Shown here: piece after piece, positions 25,589-35,068 of the stretch
Position numbering within the stretch: position 1 is the first letter of the stretch
Layout of the letters: each line of letters begins with the position of its first letter
DNA from: Candidatus Methanovorans sp.
GTDB taxonomy: Archaea; Halobacteriota; Methanosarcinia; Methanosarcinales; Methanosarcinaceae
Length of the DNA: 40,893 nt
Assembly: GCA_020793565.1 (NCBI GenBank)
Contig: DQIP01000226.1
Location: 1 to 40,893, forward strand
Direction: 5' to 3'
Position numbers and translations under genes: made by a program
The notes under the pieces: generated by a model
Databases searched by the model: none
What the model saw: the letters and a program-made list of their open reading frames with translations, nothing else
What the model was told of the DNA's origin: nothing

Positions 25589-26990
25589 ATTTATAAATCG
25601 CACAGAAGAACTTGAAGCCCTGAACCGCGAGTACAGGTACGATACATTCTCATTCACAGTCATATATGGCCGGCGAAGGATTGGTAAAACCGAACTCATA
25701 CACAAGTTCCATATGGATAAACCGCATATATACCTTCTAGCTGATAAGAGGGGGACACTGCCGAATCTTTACAGATTCAGGAAAATGGCGGCAGAATTGT
25801 TTGGTGATTTCGAGCCGGATGCGAAAACTTTTGACCAGGTCTTTGAGTACATCAGGACAAAATGGAACGGCGATGAAAAACTTGTAATTACCATAGATGA
25901 ATTCTCATACCTCGCTCAAATGGACGATTCCATCCCTTCGGTCTTCCAGCTTATTGTTGATGAGATTCTAAATGGGGGTCCATTTCACCTTATATTGTGC
26001 GGCTCTTCCATATCAATGATGGAAAAAAGCACGCTTGCATATTCAAGCCCCCTGTATGGGAGACGAACAGGGCAGATGCTGGTCAAACCAATGTTGTTTC
26101 GACATATTCATGAGTTCTTCCCGAAATTGTCATCAGAAGACATTGTTAATATCTACGGGGCATCCGGAGGCGTACCATTTTACCTGTCATTTTTTGATGA
26201 AAAATATTCTTTTTACGATAATTTAAAGAACACCTTGTTTGCAAAAGAAGCCGTGCTCTACGCAGAAGGGGAATTCCTGCTCCGTGAAGAGTTAAGGGAA
26301 CCTGCAACTTATATGAATATTCTGTTCGCGATCTCAAAAGGTACAGTGAAACTGAGTGAGATCGCATCGAAATCGTTTTTGGAGCCAAAAGACCTTACAT
26401 ATTATATGAACACGCTCATACGGCTCGGGTTTGTGAGAAAAGAACATCCCCTTACAGAGAAAGTTACTACAAAAAAAACCATATATAGAATTAATGACGG
26501 GTTCATCAGGTTCTGGTTCCGTTTCGTATTGTCGCATAAGGACGAATTGGAACAGGGTGACAAGGAATATGCGATCGAAGATGTAAAGAACATTTACAAC
26601 AGGTATCTTGGAGAAACATTTGAACAGATCGGAAGAGAGATGTTGCTTTATCTTAACTCGAAAGGTGAACTGCCTTTCAGGTTCCATAAACTTGGCAGGC
26701 AGTGGGGCAAGATCCCGAAGGTTCCCAGAGGGCGCAATGATTATGAGATTGATATTGTCGCCATAAACAGTGATACGAAGGAAATTCTTTTTTGCGAGTG
26801 TAAATGGCAGGATAAAACAATCGGTATCGATGTTTATGATAAACTAAGGAAAAAAGCCGGATATGTAAAGTGGCTGTCCGGTAGAAAAGACTATTTTGTT
26901 ATCATCAGCAAATCGGGATTCACAGATGAGATGATGCGGGTGGCAAAAGTGGAAGGTGTCCTGTTGCTTACGCCTGATAACTACCTGTAG
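25572..26990 (+). CDS. Archaeal AAA ATPase with C-terminal DUF234 nuclease-like domain
   Basis: 472 residues. The family ATPase begins FINRTEELEALNREY, then the Walker A YGRRRIGKTELIHKF near residue 35 and the Walker B LVITIDEFSYLAQMD near residue 107. A winged-helix segment follows (about 240-300), then the DUF234 domain with a PD-(D/E)XK-like pattern: YEIDIVAIN, then FCECKWQ near residue 415. Such ATPases occur in many copies in archaea and are often strain-specific; the role is unknown. The start could be ATG 25572 or 25578. There is no clear ribosome binding site, because both lie inside a palindromic repeat. The TAG stop is eight bases before the frame leading into the riboflavin regulator. 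Confidence 0.9.
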   Translation: MIMIRKFINRTEELEALNREYRYDTFSFTVIYGRRRIGKTELIHKFHMDKPHIYLLADKRGTLPNLYRFRKMAAELFGDFEPDAKTFDQVFEYIRTKWNGDEKLVITIDEFSYLAQMDDSIPSVFQLIVDEILNGGPFHLILCGSSISMMEKSTLAYSSPLYGRRTGQMLVKPMLFRHIHEFFPKLSSEDIVNIYGASGGVPFYLSFFDEKYSFYDNLKNTLFAKEAVLYAEGEFLLREELREPATYMNILFAISKGTVKLSEIASKSFLEPKDLTYYMNTLIRLGFVRKEHPLTEKVTTKKTIYRINDGFIRFWFRFVLSHKDELEQGDKEYAIEDVKNIYNRYLGETFEQIGREMLLYLNSKGELPFRFHKLGRQWGKIPKVPRGRNDYEIDIVAINSDTKEILFCECKWQDKTIGIDVYDKLRKKAGYVKWLSGRKDYFVIISKSGFTDEMMRVAKVEGVLLLTPDNYL

Positions 26991-27068
26991 GCACCGGTTT
27001 GTTGCGATGCAGTAATGATGCCGATGTGAGTGCTGTTTTAACTCATATCAAAACCTTTATTATGTTTC

Positions 27069-27102
27069 ATCTCATCTTTGAGAACAATCTCATATTTGAG
27101 AT
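27069..27102 (+). promoter_or_regulatory. Tandem palindromes, candidate RbkR operator
   Basis: Two 16-bp palindromic units, ATCTCATCTTTGAGAA (27069-27084) and ATCTCATATTTGAGAT (27087-27102), follow each other with an 18-bp period. The second is a perfect inverted repeat around TATT. They sit 8-50 bases before the ATG of the HTH-riboflavin kinase and just after a TATA-like TTTATTATG near 27057, so a bound regulator would block transcription of its own gene and ribB. Confidence 0.65.
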
Positions 27103-27118
27103 GCAGAGGTTATACAAA

Positions 27119-27787
27119 ATGTCGGTTATTGAATCCTTAAAAAAACTTGCCCTGCTCGGGGCAATTGATAAGCCGATCAAGATATCGTCCGGTGAATTTT
27201 CAAAACACATCTTATCCAGTTCCAAGACTGCTGCCAGGATATTGAAAAATCTGGAAGATGAAAGGTTCATTGACAGGGAACTGGTGACAGGCGGACAGAT
27301 GATATCGATCACGGACCGCGGTGTTAAGCTTCTCAAAACCGAGTATGCGGATTACCAGAATATTTTTTGCAGGGAATGTGAAGCTATAGAATTGTATGGG
27401 TCCCTGATAACAGGGCTTGGTGAAGGACAGTACTACATAGGACTGGATGGATACAAACACCAGTTTGAGAATATACTGGATTTTACGCCATTCCCGGGTA
27501 CATTGAATGTACAACTTACAGATTTCAGTAACTCCCTGCGCAATAGGATGGATCTGATACATGCTGCAACAGTGTCAGGATTTACTGACGGGCAACGCAC
27601 TTTTGGAGGCGGAAAATGTTATCCCGTACGGATCGAAGGAATCGGGGGCGCAGTGATAGTACCGGACAGGACGCACTACCCGGATGACCTGCTGGAGATC
27701 ATAGCACCTGTAAACCTGCGTGAGGTGCTCCGGTTAAAGGATGGGGATAAGATCAAGATCGTAGTTGGTAATGATGCAAGCGATTGA
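27119..27787 (+). CDS. rbkR: RbkR-type bifunctional regulator / CTP-dependent riboflavin kinase
   Basis: 222 residues. An N-terminal winged helix (about 1-88: IDKPIKISSGEFSKHILSSS, ARILKNLEDERFIDRELV, SITDRGVKLL) is fused to the archaeal CTP-dependent riboflavin kinase (about 92-218: GLGEGQYYIGL, FTPFPGTLNVQL, RTFGGGKCYPVRIEG, RTHYPDDLLEIIAPVNLR). The kinase makes FMN from riboflavin with CTP. The HTH form is known in archaea as RbkR, which represses riboflavin genes and responds to FMN. The start is ATG 27119, with AGAGGT upstream; 40 in-frame codons before it overlap the operator palindromes and are not coding. ribB follows after 25 bases. Confidence 0.92.
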   Translation: MSVIESLKKLALLGAIDKPIKISSGEFSKHILSSSKTAARILKNLEDERFIDRELVTGGQMISITDRGVKLLKTEYADYQNIFCRECEAIELYGSLITGLGEGQYYIGLDGYKHQFENILDFTPFPGTLNVQLTDFSNSLRNRMDLIHAATVSGFTDGQRTFGGGKCYPVRIEGIGGAVIVPDRTHYPDDLLEIIAPVNLREVLRLKDGDKIKIVVGNDASD

Positions 27788-27812
27788 AAATGAGTAAAAG
27801 ACCAGTGATACA

Positions 27813-28541
27813 ATGAATTACAATGATACAAATTATACGAAAAATATAATACGTGCACTACAAGCAGTCCGGAAAGGTGAAATGATATTCATTTTTGATT
27901 CGGAAGGGCGTGAGGGCGAGACGGATTTCACGATACCTGCCGGTGCAGTGACACCAAACGATGTGAAATGGATGCGCAGGGACGGCGGTGGGCTGATATG
28001 CGTTGCACTGGATACCGACACATCAGGACAATTTGGCTTGCCATTCATTTCCGATGTGCTTCGCGATGCTTCGAACTCCAATAGTTCACTCAAGACAACC
28101 GTGGAAAAAGGCGGCGATCTTGCGTATGATACCCGCTCATCCTTCTCGCTGTGGGTGAACCACAGGGACACACGCACAGGAATACCTGATAATGACCGCG
28201 CGCTGACGATCAATAAACTGGCAGAGGTGGTTGACAGGACACTTGCCGGTGAGAATGTCATTTTCGGTTCAGAGTTCCGGACACCAGGGCATGTCGCCCT
28301 GCTGCGAGCGGCGAAAGGGTTGGTCAATGAGCGCCTGGGACAGACCGAACTCTCGATCGCCATTGCCAGGATGGCAGGAATAACTCCTGCAATGGTCGTG
28401 TGCGAGATGCTTGATGAGGACAGCGGCATGGCATTGTCTAAAGCGGATGCAAAAGCGTATGCGACTGACCGCGCCCTGGTCTTCCTTGAAGGCAGTGAGA
28501 TCGTGGATGCCTATAATAAATGGGCGCGCACGAAAGAATAA
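27813..28541 (+). CDS. ribB: 3,4-dihydroxy-2-butanone 4-phosphate synthase
   Basis: 242 residues. It converts ribulose 5-phosphate to 3,4-dihydroxy-2-butanone 4-phosphate and formate, feeding riboflavin synthesis. Motifs are FIFDSEGREGETDFTIPA near residue 26 (acidic active-site loop), MRRDGGGLICVAL, the substrate region TGIPDNDRALTI and FRTPGHVALLRAA near residue 160. The stand-alone archaeal length is normal, with no GTP cyclohydrolase II domain. The start is ATG 27813, 25 bases after the riboflavin kinase, so the two are probably co-transcribed and repressed together. Confidence 0.94.
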   Translation: MNYNDTNYTKNIIRALQAVRKGEMIFIFDSEGREGETDFTIPAGAVTPNDVKWMRRDGGGLICVALDTDTSGQFGLPFISDVLRDASNSNSSLKTTVEKGGDLAYDTRSSFSLWVNHRDTRTGIPDNDRALTINKLAEVVDRTLAGENVIFGSEFRTPGHVALLRAAKGLVNERLGQTELSIAIARMAGITPAMVVCEMLDEDSGMALSKADAKAYATDRALVFLEGSEIVDAYNKWARTKE

Positions 28542-28576
28542 AATACTCAAAACGTATTTAGGATAACTGTTCCTGT

Positions 28577-28651
28577 GGGACCGTAGGGTAGTCTGGTCCA
28601 TCCTGCAAGGCTGGGGGTCTTGCGACTGGAGTTCAAATCTCCGCGGTCCCA
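28577..28651 (+). tRNA. tRNA-Pro (anticodon GGG)
   Basis: A 75-base cloverleaf. The acceptor stem GGGACCG (28577-28583) pairs fully with CGGTCCC (28644-28650), with discriminator A. The anticodon stem CAAGG/TCTTG has one G-T pair, and the 7-base loop CTGGGGG places GGG at positions 34-36. The T arm is TGGAG-TTCAAAT-CTCCG. CCA is not encoded and there is no intron. A T-run (ATTTTT) about 10 bases later may end transcription. Confidence 0.93.
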
Positions 28652-28891
28652 TCACAATCTAATTTTTATGTCAGTGCACTATTATAGTTAAAAACCTGAT
28701 CAACGGGAATTGCTGGGAATTCCATAATACCTGAATATTTAAACCATGATACATGAACCCTGAAATTTAAAAAAAGTTGTGATCACAACAGCCTTTTTTG
28801 TGGGGTACGCTATTATTTTGTGCGGATCCTGCTAGATCCTTGTGTCCGGATGGGATAATATATTAATATCAGGTGATGTTCATTATTCACT

Positions 28892-29350
28892 ATGTGTACA
28901 GATACAGATGCCACAGAGGTCAGCGTTAAGGGAGTATACATAATAGATGCGCAAGGAGGACCTGCACCTGCGGTTTTGCTTGAAGACGGGGACGGGCTTT
29001 TAATGCCGATATATGTAGGGCAGCCCGAAGCGATATCGATCAATGCAGTGCTGAAAAATGAGACCATGCCACGCCCTCTTGCACATGACTTGATAATATC
29101 AATATTGGCACGCCTTGATACGAGAATTGAAAGTGTGCTTATCGATGACAAGATCGATAAGGTGTACTATGCACGTATCACACTCGAAAAGGACGGAATG
29201 CTGATGGATTTTGACGCGCGCCCAAGTGATTGCATCGCGCTTGCATTGCGTGACGATGCACCGATAATGGTGACAAATAGTGTGCTAAAACGCGCTGTGG
29301 TGGATAAAGAGAATTTCCGTGGTTCAAAGACGATAAATGGATTGATTTGA
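28892..29350 (+). CDS. Bifunctional nuclease (BFN/DUF151) domain protein
   Basis: 152 residues, essentially one BFN domain: VKGVYIIDAQGGPAPAVLL, PIYVGQPEAISI, PRPLAHDLIISIL and DFDARPSDCIALALRDDAPI. Plant members of this family have DNase and RNase activity; archaeal members are uncharacterised. ATG 28892 is the first start in frame; the AGGTGA at 28871 is rather distant. It stands between tRNA-Pro and hisF. Confidence 0.9.
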   Translation: MCTDTDATEVSVKGVYIIDAQGGPAPAVLLEDGDGLLMPIYVGQPEAISINAVLKNETMPRPLAHDLIISILARLDTRIESVLIDDKIDKVYYARITLEKDGMLMDFDARPSDCIALALRDDAPIMVTNSVLKRAVVDKENFRGSKTINGLI

Positions 29351-29428
29351 AAAATGTACACTGTTACAACAACTATACTACTATACACTATACTATACTT
29401 TTATTGTCCCTGTAAGTGAAGTGATAAC

Positions 29429-30250
29429 ATACTCACAAAAAGAATTATCCCATGTCTTGATGTAACACTTGATGGATCCGGCGGTACGGTTGTCAAGGGT
29501 GTTGAATTTGTAGACCTGAAAAAAGCAGGCGACCCTGTGGAACTTGCCAAGCGCTATAATAAACAGGGCGCGGATGAACTGGTGTTTCTGGATATTACCG
29601 CGTCCCATGAAGGGCGAGGTACGATGGTAGATGTTATAGAGCGCACCGCAAACGAGGTATTCATACCACTAACGGTCGGCGGCGGCATAAATTCTGTTGA
29701 AGATGTGCGCCAGATATTGCGCGCAGGTGCGGATAAGGTTACGATCAACACATCTGCTGTGAAGAAACCCGAACTTATCAGGGAAGCATCAGGTATCTTC
29801 GGTTCGCAATGCATCGTCACTGCGATCGATTGCAGGCGAAATACAAATGTTGCGGATAATCCCGGTAAAACGATACTCACCCTTGAGGACGGGACGCCTG
29901 CATGGTACGAAGTGGTGATATACGGGGGACGCGAGCCGACAGGCATTGATGCTGTCCAGTGGGCAAAGAAGGTAGAGGAACTGGGGTGCGGGGAGATCAT
30001 GCTTACCAGCATGGACAGGGATGGCACATACGACGGTTTTGACATTCCGATAACTCTTGCACTGTCAGGAGCCCTGGAGATACCGATCATAGCATCAGGT
30101 GGTGCCGGGAACCCGCAGCACATGTATGAGGGTTTTGTGAACGGAAAAGCCGATGCTGCACTTGCTGCGAGTATTTTCCATTTCGGGGAATACACGGTTG
30201 GCGATACAAAGAAGTACCTGCGGGAGAAGGGTATTCCCGTACGGCTTTGA
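29429..30250 (+). CDS. hisF: Imidazole glycerol phosphate synthase, cyclase subunit HisF, with no standard start codon
   Basis: About 273 residues. A TIM-barrel cyclase that makes imidazole glycerol phosphate from PRFAR and ammonia supplied by HisH in histidine synthesis. The N-terminal [20 protein letters not shown], with the catalytic Asp, and the later VTAIDCRRN are clear, as are [10 protein letters not shown] and [11 protein letters not shown]. Homologues start Met-Leu-Thr-Lys-Arg, but here the codon before Leu is ATA (29429), and a TGA lies at 29417-29419, leaving no ATG, GTG or TTG before 29537. AGTGA four bases ahead marks the expected start. Either ATA initiates, or ATG has changed, or the sequence has an error. 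GTG 29537 would remove the active-site Asp. Confidence 0.9.
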   Translation: MLTKRIIPCLDVTLDGSGGTVVKGVEFVDLKKAGDPVELAKRYNKQGADELVFLDITASHEGRGTMVDVIERTANEVFIPLTVGGGINSVEDVRQILRAGADKVTINTSAVKKPELIREASGIFGSQCIVTAIDCRRNTNVADNPGKTILTLEDGTPAWYEVVIYGGREPTGIDAVQWAKKVEELGCGEIMLTSMDRDGTYDGFDIPITLALSGALEIPIIASGGAGNPQHMYEGFVNGKADAALAASIFHFGEYTVGDTKKYLREKGIPVRL

Positions 30251-30325
30251 TGCCGGTTTTATGATAGTTGGCTATCAGAATGATGTACGCCCTAAAACCT
30301 TTTAAAAATAAAAAAATAAAGCACT

Positions 30326-30814
30326 TTAGATAAACAAATCTAAAATTGCTTCAAGTTCATCAAGATCTTCTGTATCTTCAACTATTTGAATCATTTCTTC
30401 GATATCAGATATCATCTCATTAATATTCTGATTAATGGTTACAATATCATCAGAAATAGAGGTCTTGACAGATTGTGTGTCAACATCTTCAAATTTCAAT
30501 TCCTGTTCATTTGAAGTTATAAAATCCTTAAAATCATTTGAACGTGATATTACGTATTCGGATTCGTCAATATAATCATGTGCTAATCCAACTAATTGTT
30601 CAACTTCTTCAGAAGTTAAATATTCATCAGCCAGAGCCATTGAATTTGCTGAATTCCATGCATCAATTTTTGAATTCAAAGAATTAATATCTTGATTATC
30701 AGTGTCCATATAAGTATTGTAGTCATCAATTAAACCAGTATTATCAGTACAACCTATTCCTGTCATTAATGCAAGAATAATAATTGATGTAATCAACATT
30801 TGTTTTATTTTCAC
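30326..30814 (-). CDS. Small acidic lipoprotein
   Basis: 162 residues. The start GTG 30814 gives a basic N-terminus, one hydrophobic helix and a lipobox-like TGIGC at residues 18-22, so the mature protein should be lipid-anchored outside the membrane. The rest is very acidic and helical, with heptad-like hydrophobic spacing, probably coiled coil. No known domain is recognised. The gene is isolated and AT-rich. Confidence 0.75.
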   Translation of the reverse strand: MKIKQMLITSIIILALMTGIGCTDNTGLIDDYNTYMDTDNQDINSLNSKIDAWNSANSMALADEYLTSEEVEQLVGLAHDYIDESEYVISRSNDFKDFITSNEQELKFEDVDTQSVKTSISDDIVTINQNINEMISDIEEMIQIVEDTEDLDELEAILDLFI

Positions 30815-31193
30815 AGTTCCACTTTTCCTTAATTATTTTCAGTTAATAAAAATACAATTTTTTTCACAATATGTCGATATTTTTGTTTATATTTATTAGT
30901 ATCGTATTTATGTCAAGTTGCAATTGCATATAACGATCAGCAGCACGGTGCCACTGCAACCGTGCCCCTAGCTTGTGTAGAAAGTTGGCGAATTTGCAGA
31001 AGCTGTGCACATGCATGCCATCAGTGAGATCCGTGTTCCATTACAATATTACTCTCAACCGATAACGCATGAAAAATTATGGTACACGAATGTGTTAGCA
31101 TGGACCAAAAGGATAAGTACGCAGGTACAAAGATAAATTGTCATCAAAAATTATTAATACTCTCTTACCTAATGTATAATTGAGAGTGGTATT
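30815..31193. other. Intergenic region with a hairpin
   Basis: About 380 bases between divergent exported-protein genes. It holds a perfect 7-bp inverted repeat, GCACGGT at 30943-30949 and ACCGTGC at 30959-30965, with a 9-base loop, in a GC-rich patch of an AT-rich gap. A TATAAT-like stretch near 31175 precedes the next gene. No gene is seen. Confidence 0.4.
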
Positions 31194-32156
31194 TTGACCG
31201 GTTACAGATCAAACATAATTAGAATTTTAATATTAACATCTATCCTGATGGTATTAACTGCATCAAGTGGATGCCTTCGGAGTTTTGAAGATGAGAGCCA
31301 GATAAGGATCACGAACATGGATATATCTGCAAAAGAGGTCAAAAGTGCTTTTGTAAATATTGATGTCACAACCTATGTTGAGAATTATCACGGTGATTCG
31401 AGCAAGAACACGTCGCTTCTTCTAAAAGCATTCAGCACAGGAACCGGTTTGCTTGAAGTGCAGACACAGGGTGATATTGGTATCATCAACAAAGGTGATA
31501 CCGTAAGCATCACCCAATCGCTTGAATTGCAAAAAGAAGGCGGATACCGGATTGTTTCTGTTTTGTTTGAAGAAGAAAAGAAAAAGAACACCGGGGAAAT
31601 AACGATATATAACCTGGAAAACCTGCCTGCAGATGTGCAGGATATCGGTATTGAAGTTGCAGGGATGGATTTCCTTGTGCGGGAGATCAATGGCAGCAGG
31701 GTAGTGATACAAAGTGACCTGTATCTTACAAATGAAGGCACCGGCACAAGTGGAAATTATGAGATGCTCATCAAGGCCCGGGAAATGGACGCACGCCTGC
31801 TTGCTGACAAGGTGTGGATAAATACAGGTTCGATCAAGCCCGAAACCACCATCATTAAAAGTGTCAACCTGACAGTTCCGGATCAATATAACTACGTTGT
31901 TGAAGTGCTTATATGGAGCAATGATACCATTGTTAAACGTGGGGAAGATTATGTGCAGCTTAAACCTGAAATGACTATTGATGCTGGAACAGAGGTAAAG
32001 ACAAAACACATAGAGACCAGCGAGTTCATCCTGCCCAGGGAAGATATTGATTATTCAATGGAATATGGTGAGGATGCAATGCCCGGATTTGAAATATTGA
32101 TGGCCATCGCTTCGATATTATTAGTGGTACTTGTGCAGAGGAGGAAAGAGAAATGA
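31194..32156 (+). CDS. Exported protein with lipobox-like Cys and PGF-CTERM anchor
   Basis: 320 residues. TTG 31194 follows GAGAGTGGT and gives a signal helix ending in ASSGC (about residue 27). The extracellular part holds two similar beta-sandwich-like modules (about 35-145 and 150-255; compare NTSLLLKAFSTGTGLL with NYEMLIKAREMDARLL). The C-terminus has MPGFE, a hydrophobic helix and Arg-Arg-Lys, a PGF-CTERM signal for archaeosortase. It therefore looks membrane-bound at one or both ends. The fold resembles archaeal domain-of-unknown-function surface proteins; the function is unknown. The stop overlaps the next start (ATGA). Confidence 0.85.
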   Translation: MTGYRSNIIRILILTSILMVLTASSGCLRSFEDESQIRITNMDISAKEVKSAFVNIDVTTYVENYHGDSSKNTSLLLKAFSTGTGLLEVQTQGDIGIINKGDTVSITQSLELQKEGGYRIVSVLFEEEKKKNTGEITIYNLENLPADVQDIGIEVAGMDFLVREINGSRVVIQSDLYLTNEGTGTSGNYEMLIKAREMDARLLADKVWINTGSIKPETTIIKSVNLTVPDQYNYVVEVLIWSNDTIVKRGEDYVQLKPEMTIDAGTEVKTKHIETSEFILPREDIDYSMEYGEDAMPGFEILMAIASILLVVLVQRRKEK

Positions 32157-32386
32157 TCGATACGACCGACGAAAAACCTACAATGGAGGAATACTTCAAA
32201 AGAGGAGTGTTCATCATTTCCATGCTGCTGTTATTTGTCGCCACATTCCAGCTTTATTTTTCAATGGAGAATATAATCAGGACATGGCTTGAGTACGAGT
32301 ATGTCTCGATATTCAAGGCATTTTACAATCTCGGGGTGTTATTGGTCTGTGTTTACCTGATAAAACTCTATATCATCAAACGGTAG
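32153..32386 (+). CDS. Small two-helix membrane protein
   Basis: 77 residues. It begins within the ATGA overlap of the preceding gene. Two hydrophobic helices lie at about 18-38 and 51-73, with a short acidic N-terminus and a basic C-terminal tail ending KLYIIKR. No domain is recognised. The translational overlap suggests it works with the PGF-CTERM protein, perhaps as a membrane partner. Confidence 0.8.
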   Translation: MIDTTDEKPTMEEYFKRGVFIISMLLLFVATFQLYFSMENIIRTWLEYEYVSIFKAFYNLGVLLVCVYLIKLYIIKR

Positions 32387-32506
32387 GATATCTGAATCCT
32401 GCCTATTATTCAATTTTTGACGGGATCGTTTAAAACTTGATACAGGAACTGCAAAACCGAACATACTATTTTATATAGCATCCAGAGCACTGCACAATTT
32501 AGAAAC

Positions 32507-35068
32507 ATGTGTACAAGACCTGAATTACTGGCTCCGGCCGGGAATATGGAATCCCTGGTAGCAGCCGTGGAAAACGGTGCAGATGCAGTATATTTAGGAG
32601 CGGATAGGCTCAGTGCCAGGGGATTTGCCGGTAATTTCACAGTTAGCTGCATTATGGATGCCATTGACTATGCACACCTGAGAGGAGTCAAAGCATACGT
32701 AACGGTAAATACACTGGTAAAAGACCGAGAAATGGAGGATGCTGTTAACCTCCTGTATTATCTGGAGGAGTGTGGTGCCGATGCTGTGATCGTGCAGGAT
32801 ATCGGATTGCTTTTAAAGATGCGTGAATTGTCAATTGACATTCCAGTCCATGCCAGCACCCAGATGACGATACATAACAGCGAAGGAGTGAAGTTCCTTG
32901 ATGAATTGGGTGTCAAAAGGGTCGTTCTTGCAAGGGAAATGTCACTTGATGAGATACGTGAGATAAAACTGAACATTAATGCTAATGCCAATACTAACAC
33001 TAATGCCAACACTAACACTAATGCCAACACTAACACTAACGCTAATACTAATGCCAATACTAACGCTAACACAAACACAAACACAAACATTGAGATCGAG
33101 ATGTTCATACACGGTGCGCTGTGTATATCCTATTCCGGGCAGTGCCTATTTAGCAGTATTATCGGAGGGCGGAGCGGGAATAGGGGATATTGTGCCCAGC
33201 CCTGCCGGAAAAAATACAAACTGCGTTCAAATGGGTATGCCGTAAAAACGAATGGGGAATATCTGTTAAGTCCAAAAGACCTGAACACAGCCGGCATACT
33301 TCCACAACTCATTGATACAGGTATTGATTCATTTAAGATCGAAGGTCGCATGAAACGACCTGAATACGTTGCAGGTGTTGTCAGGATATATCGCCGCCTG
33401 ATCGACAGGTACCTGGAAAAACCTTCTGAATATTACGTCACAAAGGGAGAATCAATGTGTCTTGCACAACTCTTTAACCGTGGGTTCACGTCTTCCTACT
33501 TTTTGGGAAAGCCCCGCACTGGCCTGATGAGCCGCAAGCAACCATACAATCGGGGAATACCTATCGGGACTGCTGTCGGGTATGATCGCAGATCCGGACG
33601 CATGCGCGTAGATCTTACCGGAACGCTCAATACGGGCGATGGAATAGGAATTGGAGGCGCGGTTGAGACCGGGGAGATCGCCTATCGCATGTATGAAGAT
33701 GACAGGATAATCGATCGCGCCGGTGCGGGAATGGTTATCGAGATCCCGGTTAGTACAAAAGTGCACGCAGGCAGTACCGTGTACAGGACACTGGACAAAG
33801 CATTGATGAAATCACTGGAGAAAACATTTACATCCCGGGTTCCTGTCCGGAAAGTTCCTGTCACCATAACAGCAAAAGCCGTTGAGGGTGAACTGTTTGA
33901 GTTGAAGATAGAAGATATCGATCTCAATGCGGTACAGATCAGGTCGGAATATGTGGTTGAGCGGGCGACAAAAAAACCTACAACCAGATACCAAATTATA
34001 CAGCAGTTGACGAAACTCGGGAACACTGTTTTTGATGTGGATTCTATTGATGTGGAACTTGAAGATGGCATATTTATTCCTATCAGCCTGCTAAATGACA
34101 TTCGAAAGGATGCAATATCCCGTTTAAACGAAGAAAGGACAGTACAATGGAGACGCAGTCCGCACGTCAGGTACACTGGCATGTTGCCAGTTCCGGAAAC
34201 CGAAGAAGTCCCGACTAAAAAACCTTTAATTGCCGTGAGTGCGGATTCATTGGGGGACGTGCAGAATGCGATTTCGGGCGGCGCAGATGTGATATATTTT
34301 AATAGTACATGCGGGTGCAGTGAAGATAAAACGGATCTTAAAGATGCAACCGTATATGTGCATAGGGCAGGACGGCAGATATATTTCGATACGCCACGGA
34401 TTGTTAAGGATGATAAGATGGACGTGACCGAAAACATTTTCCGCATGGCAAGAATACTTGGTGCAGATGGGGTTATGGTGTCAAATGCGGGTACGTTCAA
34501 GCTTGCAAAGAAGATGGGACTCGCAATAATACTGGATAGTCCTTTTAACGTGTTCAACCGCAGTTCGCTTGATTTTTGGACAGGCCAGGGTGCACGGCTG
34601 GTCGTGCTCTCACCCGAACTGACGCTTAAAGAGATCGGACAGTTCGCCCAATCAGGTGTAACTGAATGCATCGTGCACGGACGGCTGGAACTCATGGAAA
34701 TGGAACACTGTGTCGTTGGTGGGATGTATGAAGGTGCCTGTCCTGCGCCGTGCAAGGAAAATGAGTTTGAACTTGTGGATGAAAAAAAATATGTATTCCC
34801 TCTTAAGATGGATGGGGATTGCAGGATGCATGTCTTAAATTCAAAAGTGCTCTGCATGCTTGACAATATCCCGAAGATCGTTGAAACCGGTCTTTCAAGT
34901 ATCAGGATCGATGTAAAGGCAGTTGGTGGTGAAAATGTTGAAACGGTTGTGCAATCATACAGGGATGCGATCGATAGGTGTTTTGGTAAGAGCGTAAAGA
35001 CCGTTGCTACATGCAAAGACCTGACCGTGGAATACACAAAAGGTCATTATTTCAGGGGTGTCCAATGA
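32507..35068 (+). CDS. U32 peptidase-family protein with Asn-Ala/Asn-Thr repeat insert
   Basis: 853 residues. The family contains peptidases and RlhA-type 23S rRNA C2501 hydroxylation proteins; the role here is probably RNA modification or protein processing, but this is not settled. The N-terminal barrel starts [27 protein letters not shown], and the U32 signature [18 protein letters not shown] lies near residue 205, with further cysteines [13 protein letters not shown]3656-like middle and a second barrel (about 565-830, including [10 protein letters not shown]) follow. An insert of 20 Asn-X dipeptides at 156-195 lies just before the signature; other members have a short loop there. The stop overlaps the next gene by 4 bases. 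The internal repeat is in frame, so any length change keeps the frame. Confidence 0.9.
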   Translation: MCTRPELLAPAGNMESLVAAVENGADAVYLGADRLSARGFAGNFTVSCIMDAIDYAHLRGVKAYVTVNTLVKDREMEDAVNLLYYLEECGADAVIVQDIGLLLKMRELSIDIPVHASTQMTIHNSEGVKFLDELGVKRVVLAREMSLDEIREIKLNINANANTNTNANTNTNANTNTNANTNANTNANTNTNTNIEIEMFIHGALCISYSGQCLFSSIIGGRSGNRGYCAQPCRKKYKLRSNGYAVKTNGEYLLSPKDLNTAGILPQLIDTGIDSFKIEGRMKRPEYVAGVVRIYRRLIDRYLEKPSEYYVTKGESMCLAQLFNRGFTSSYFLGKPRTGLMSRKQPYNRGIPIGTAVGYDRRSGRMRVDLTGTLNTGDGIGIGGAVETGEIAYRMYEDDRIIDRAGAGMVIEIPVSTKVHAGSTVYRTLDKALMKSLEKTFTSRVPVRKVPVTITAKAVEGELFELKIEDIDLNAVQIRSEYVVERATKKPTTRYQIIQQLTKLGNTVFDVDSIDVELEDGIFIPISLLNDIRKDAISRLNEERTVQWRRSPHVRYTGMLPVPETEEVPTKKPLIAVSADSLGDVQNAISGGADVIYFNSTCGCSEDKTDLKDATVYVHRAGRQIYFDTPRIVKDDKMDVTENIFRMARILGADGVMVSNAGTFKLAKKMGLAIILDSPFNVFNRSSLDFWTGQGARLVVLSPELTLKEIGQFAQSGVTECIVHGRLELMEMEHCVVGGMYEGACPAPCKENEFELVDEKKYVFPLKMDGDCRMHVLNSKVLCMLDNIPKIVETGLSSIRIDVKAVGGENVETVVQSYRDAIDRCFGKSVKTVATCKDLTVEYTKGHYFRGVQ
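32972..33091 (+). repeat. In-gene 6-nt repeat tract encoding 20 Asn-X dipeptides
   Basis: 120 bp of imperfect hexamers (AAYGCY or AAYACN) encodes Asn-Ala and Asn-Thr pairs, bounded by Asn-Ile at each end. The unit is a multiple of three, so expansion or contraction changes only the length of the protein loop. Confidence 0.95.

Noticed and set aside
32758-33108. Long minus-strand frame rich in Leu-Val/Leu-Ala (116 residues) opposite the U32 gene
   Set aside because: It is the reverse-strand shadow of the Asn-X hexamer repeat; the forward frame carries the clear U32 domains.
33682-35037. 451-residue minus-strand frame opposite the U32 gene
   Set aside because: Ser/Thr-rich antisense shadow of a well-supported gene; no domain recognised.
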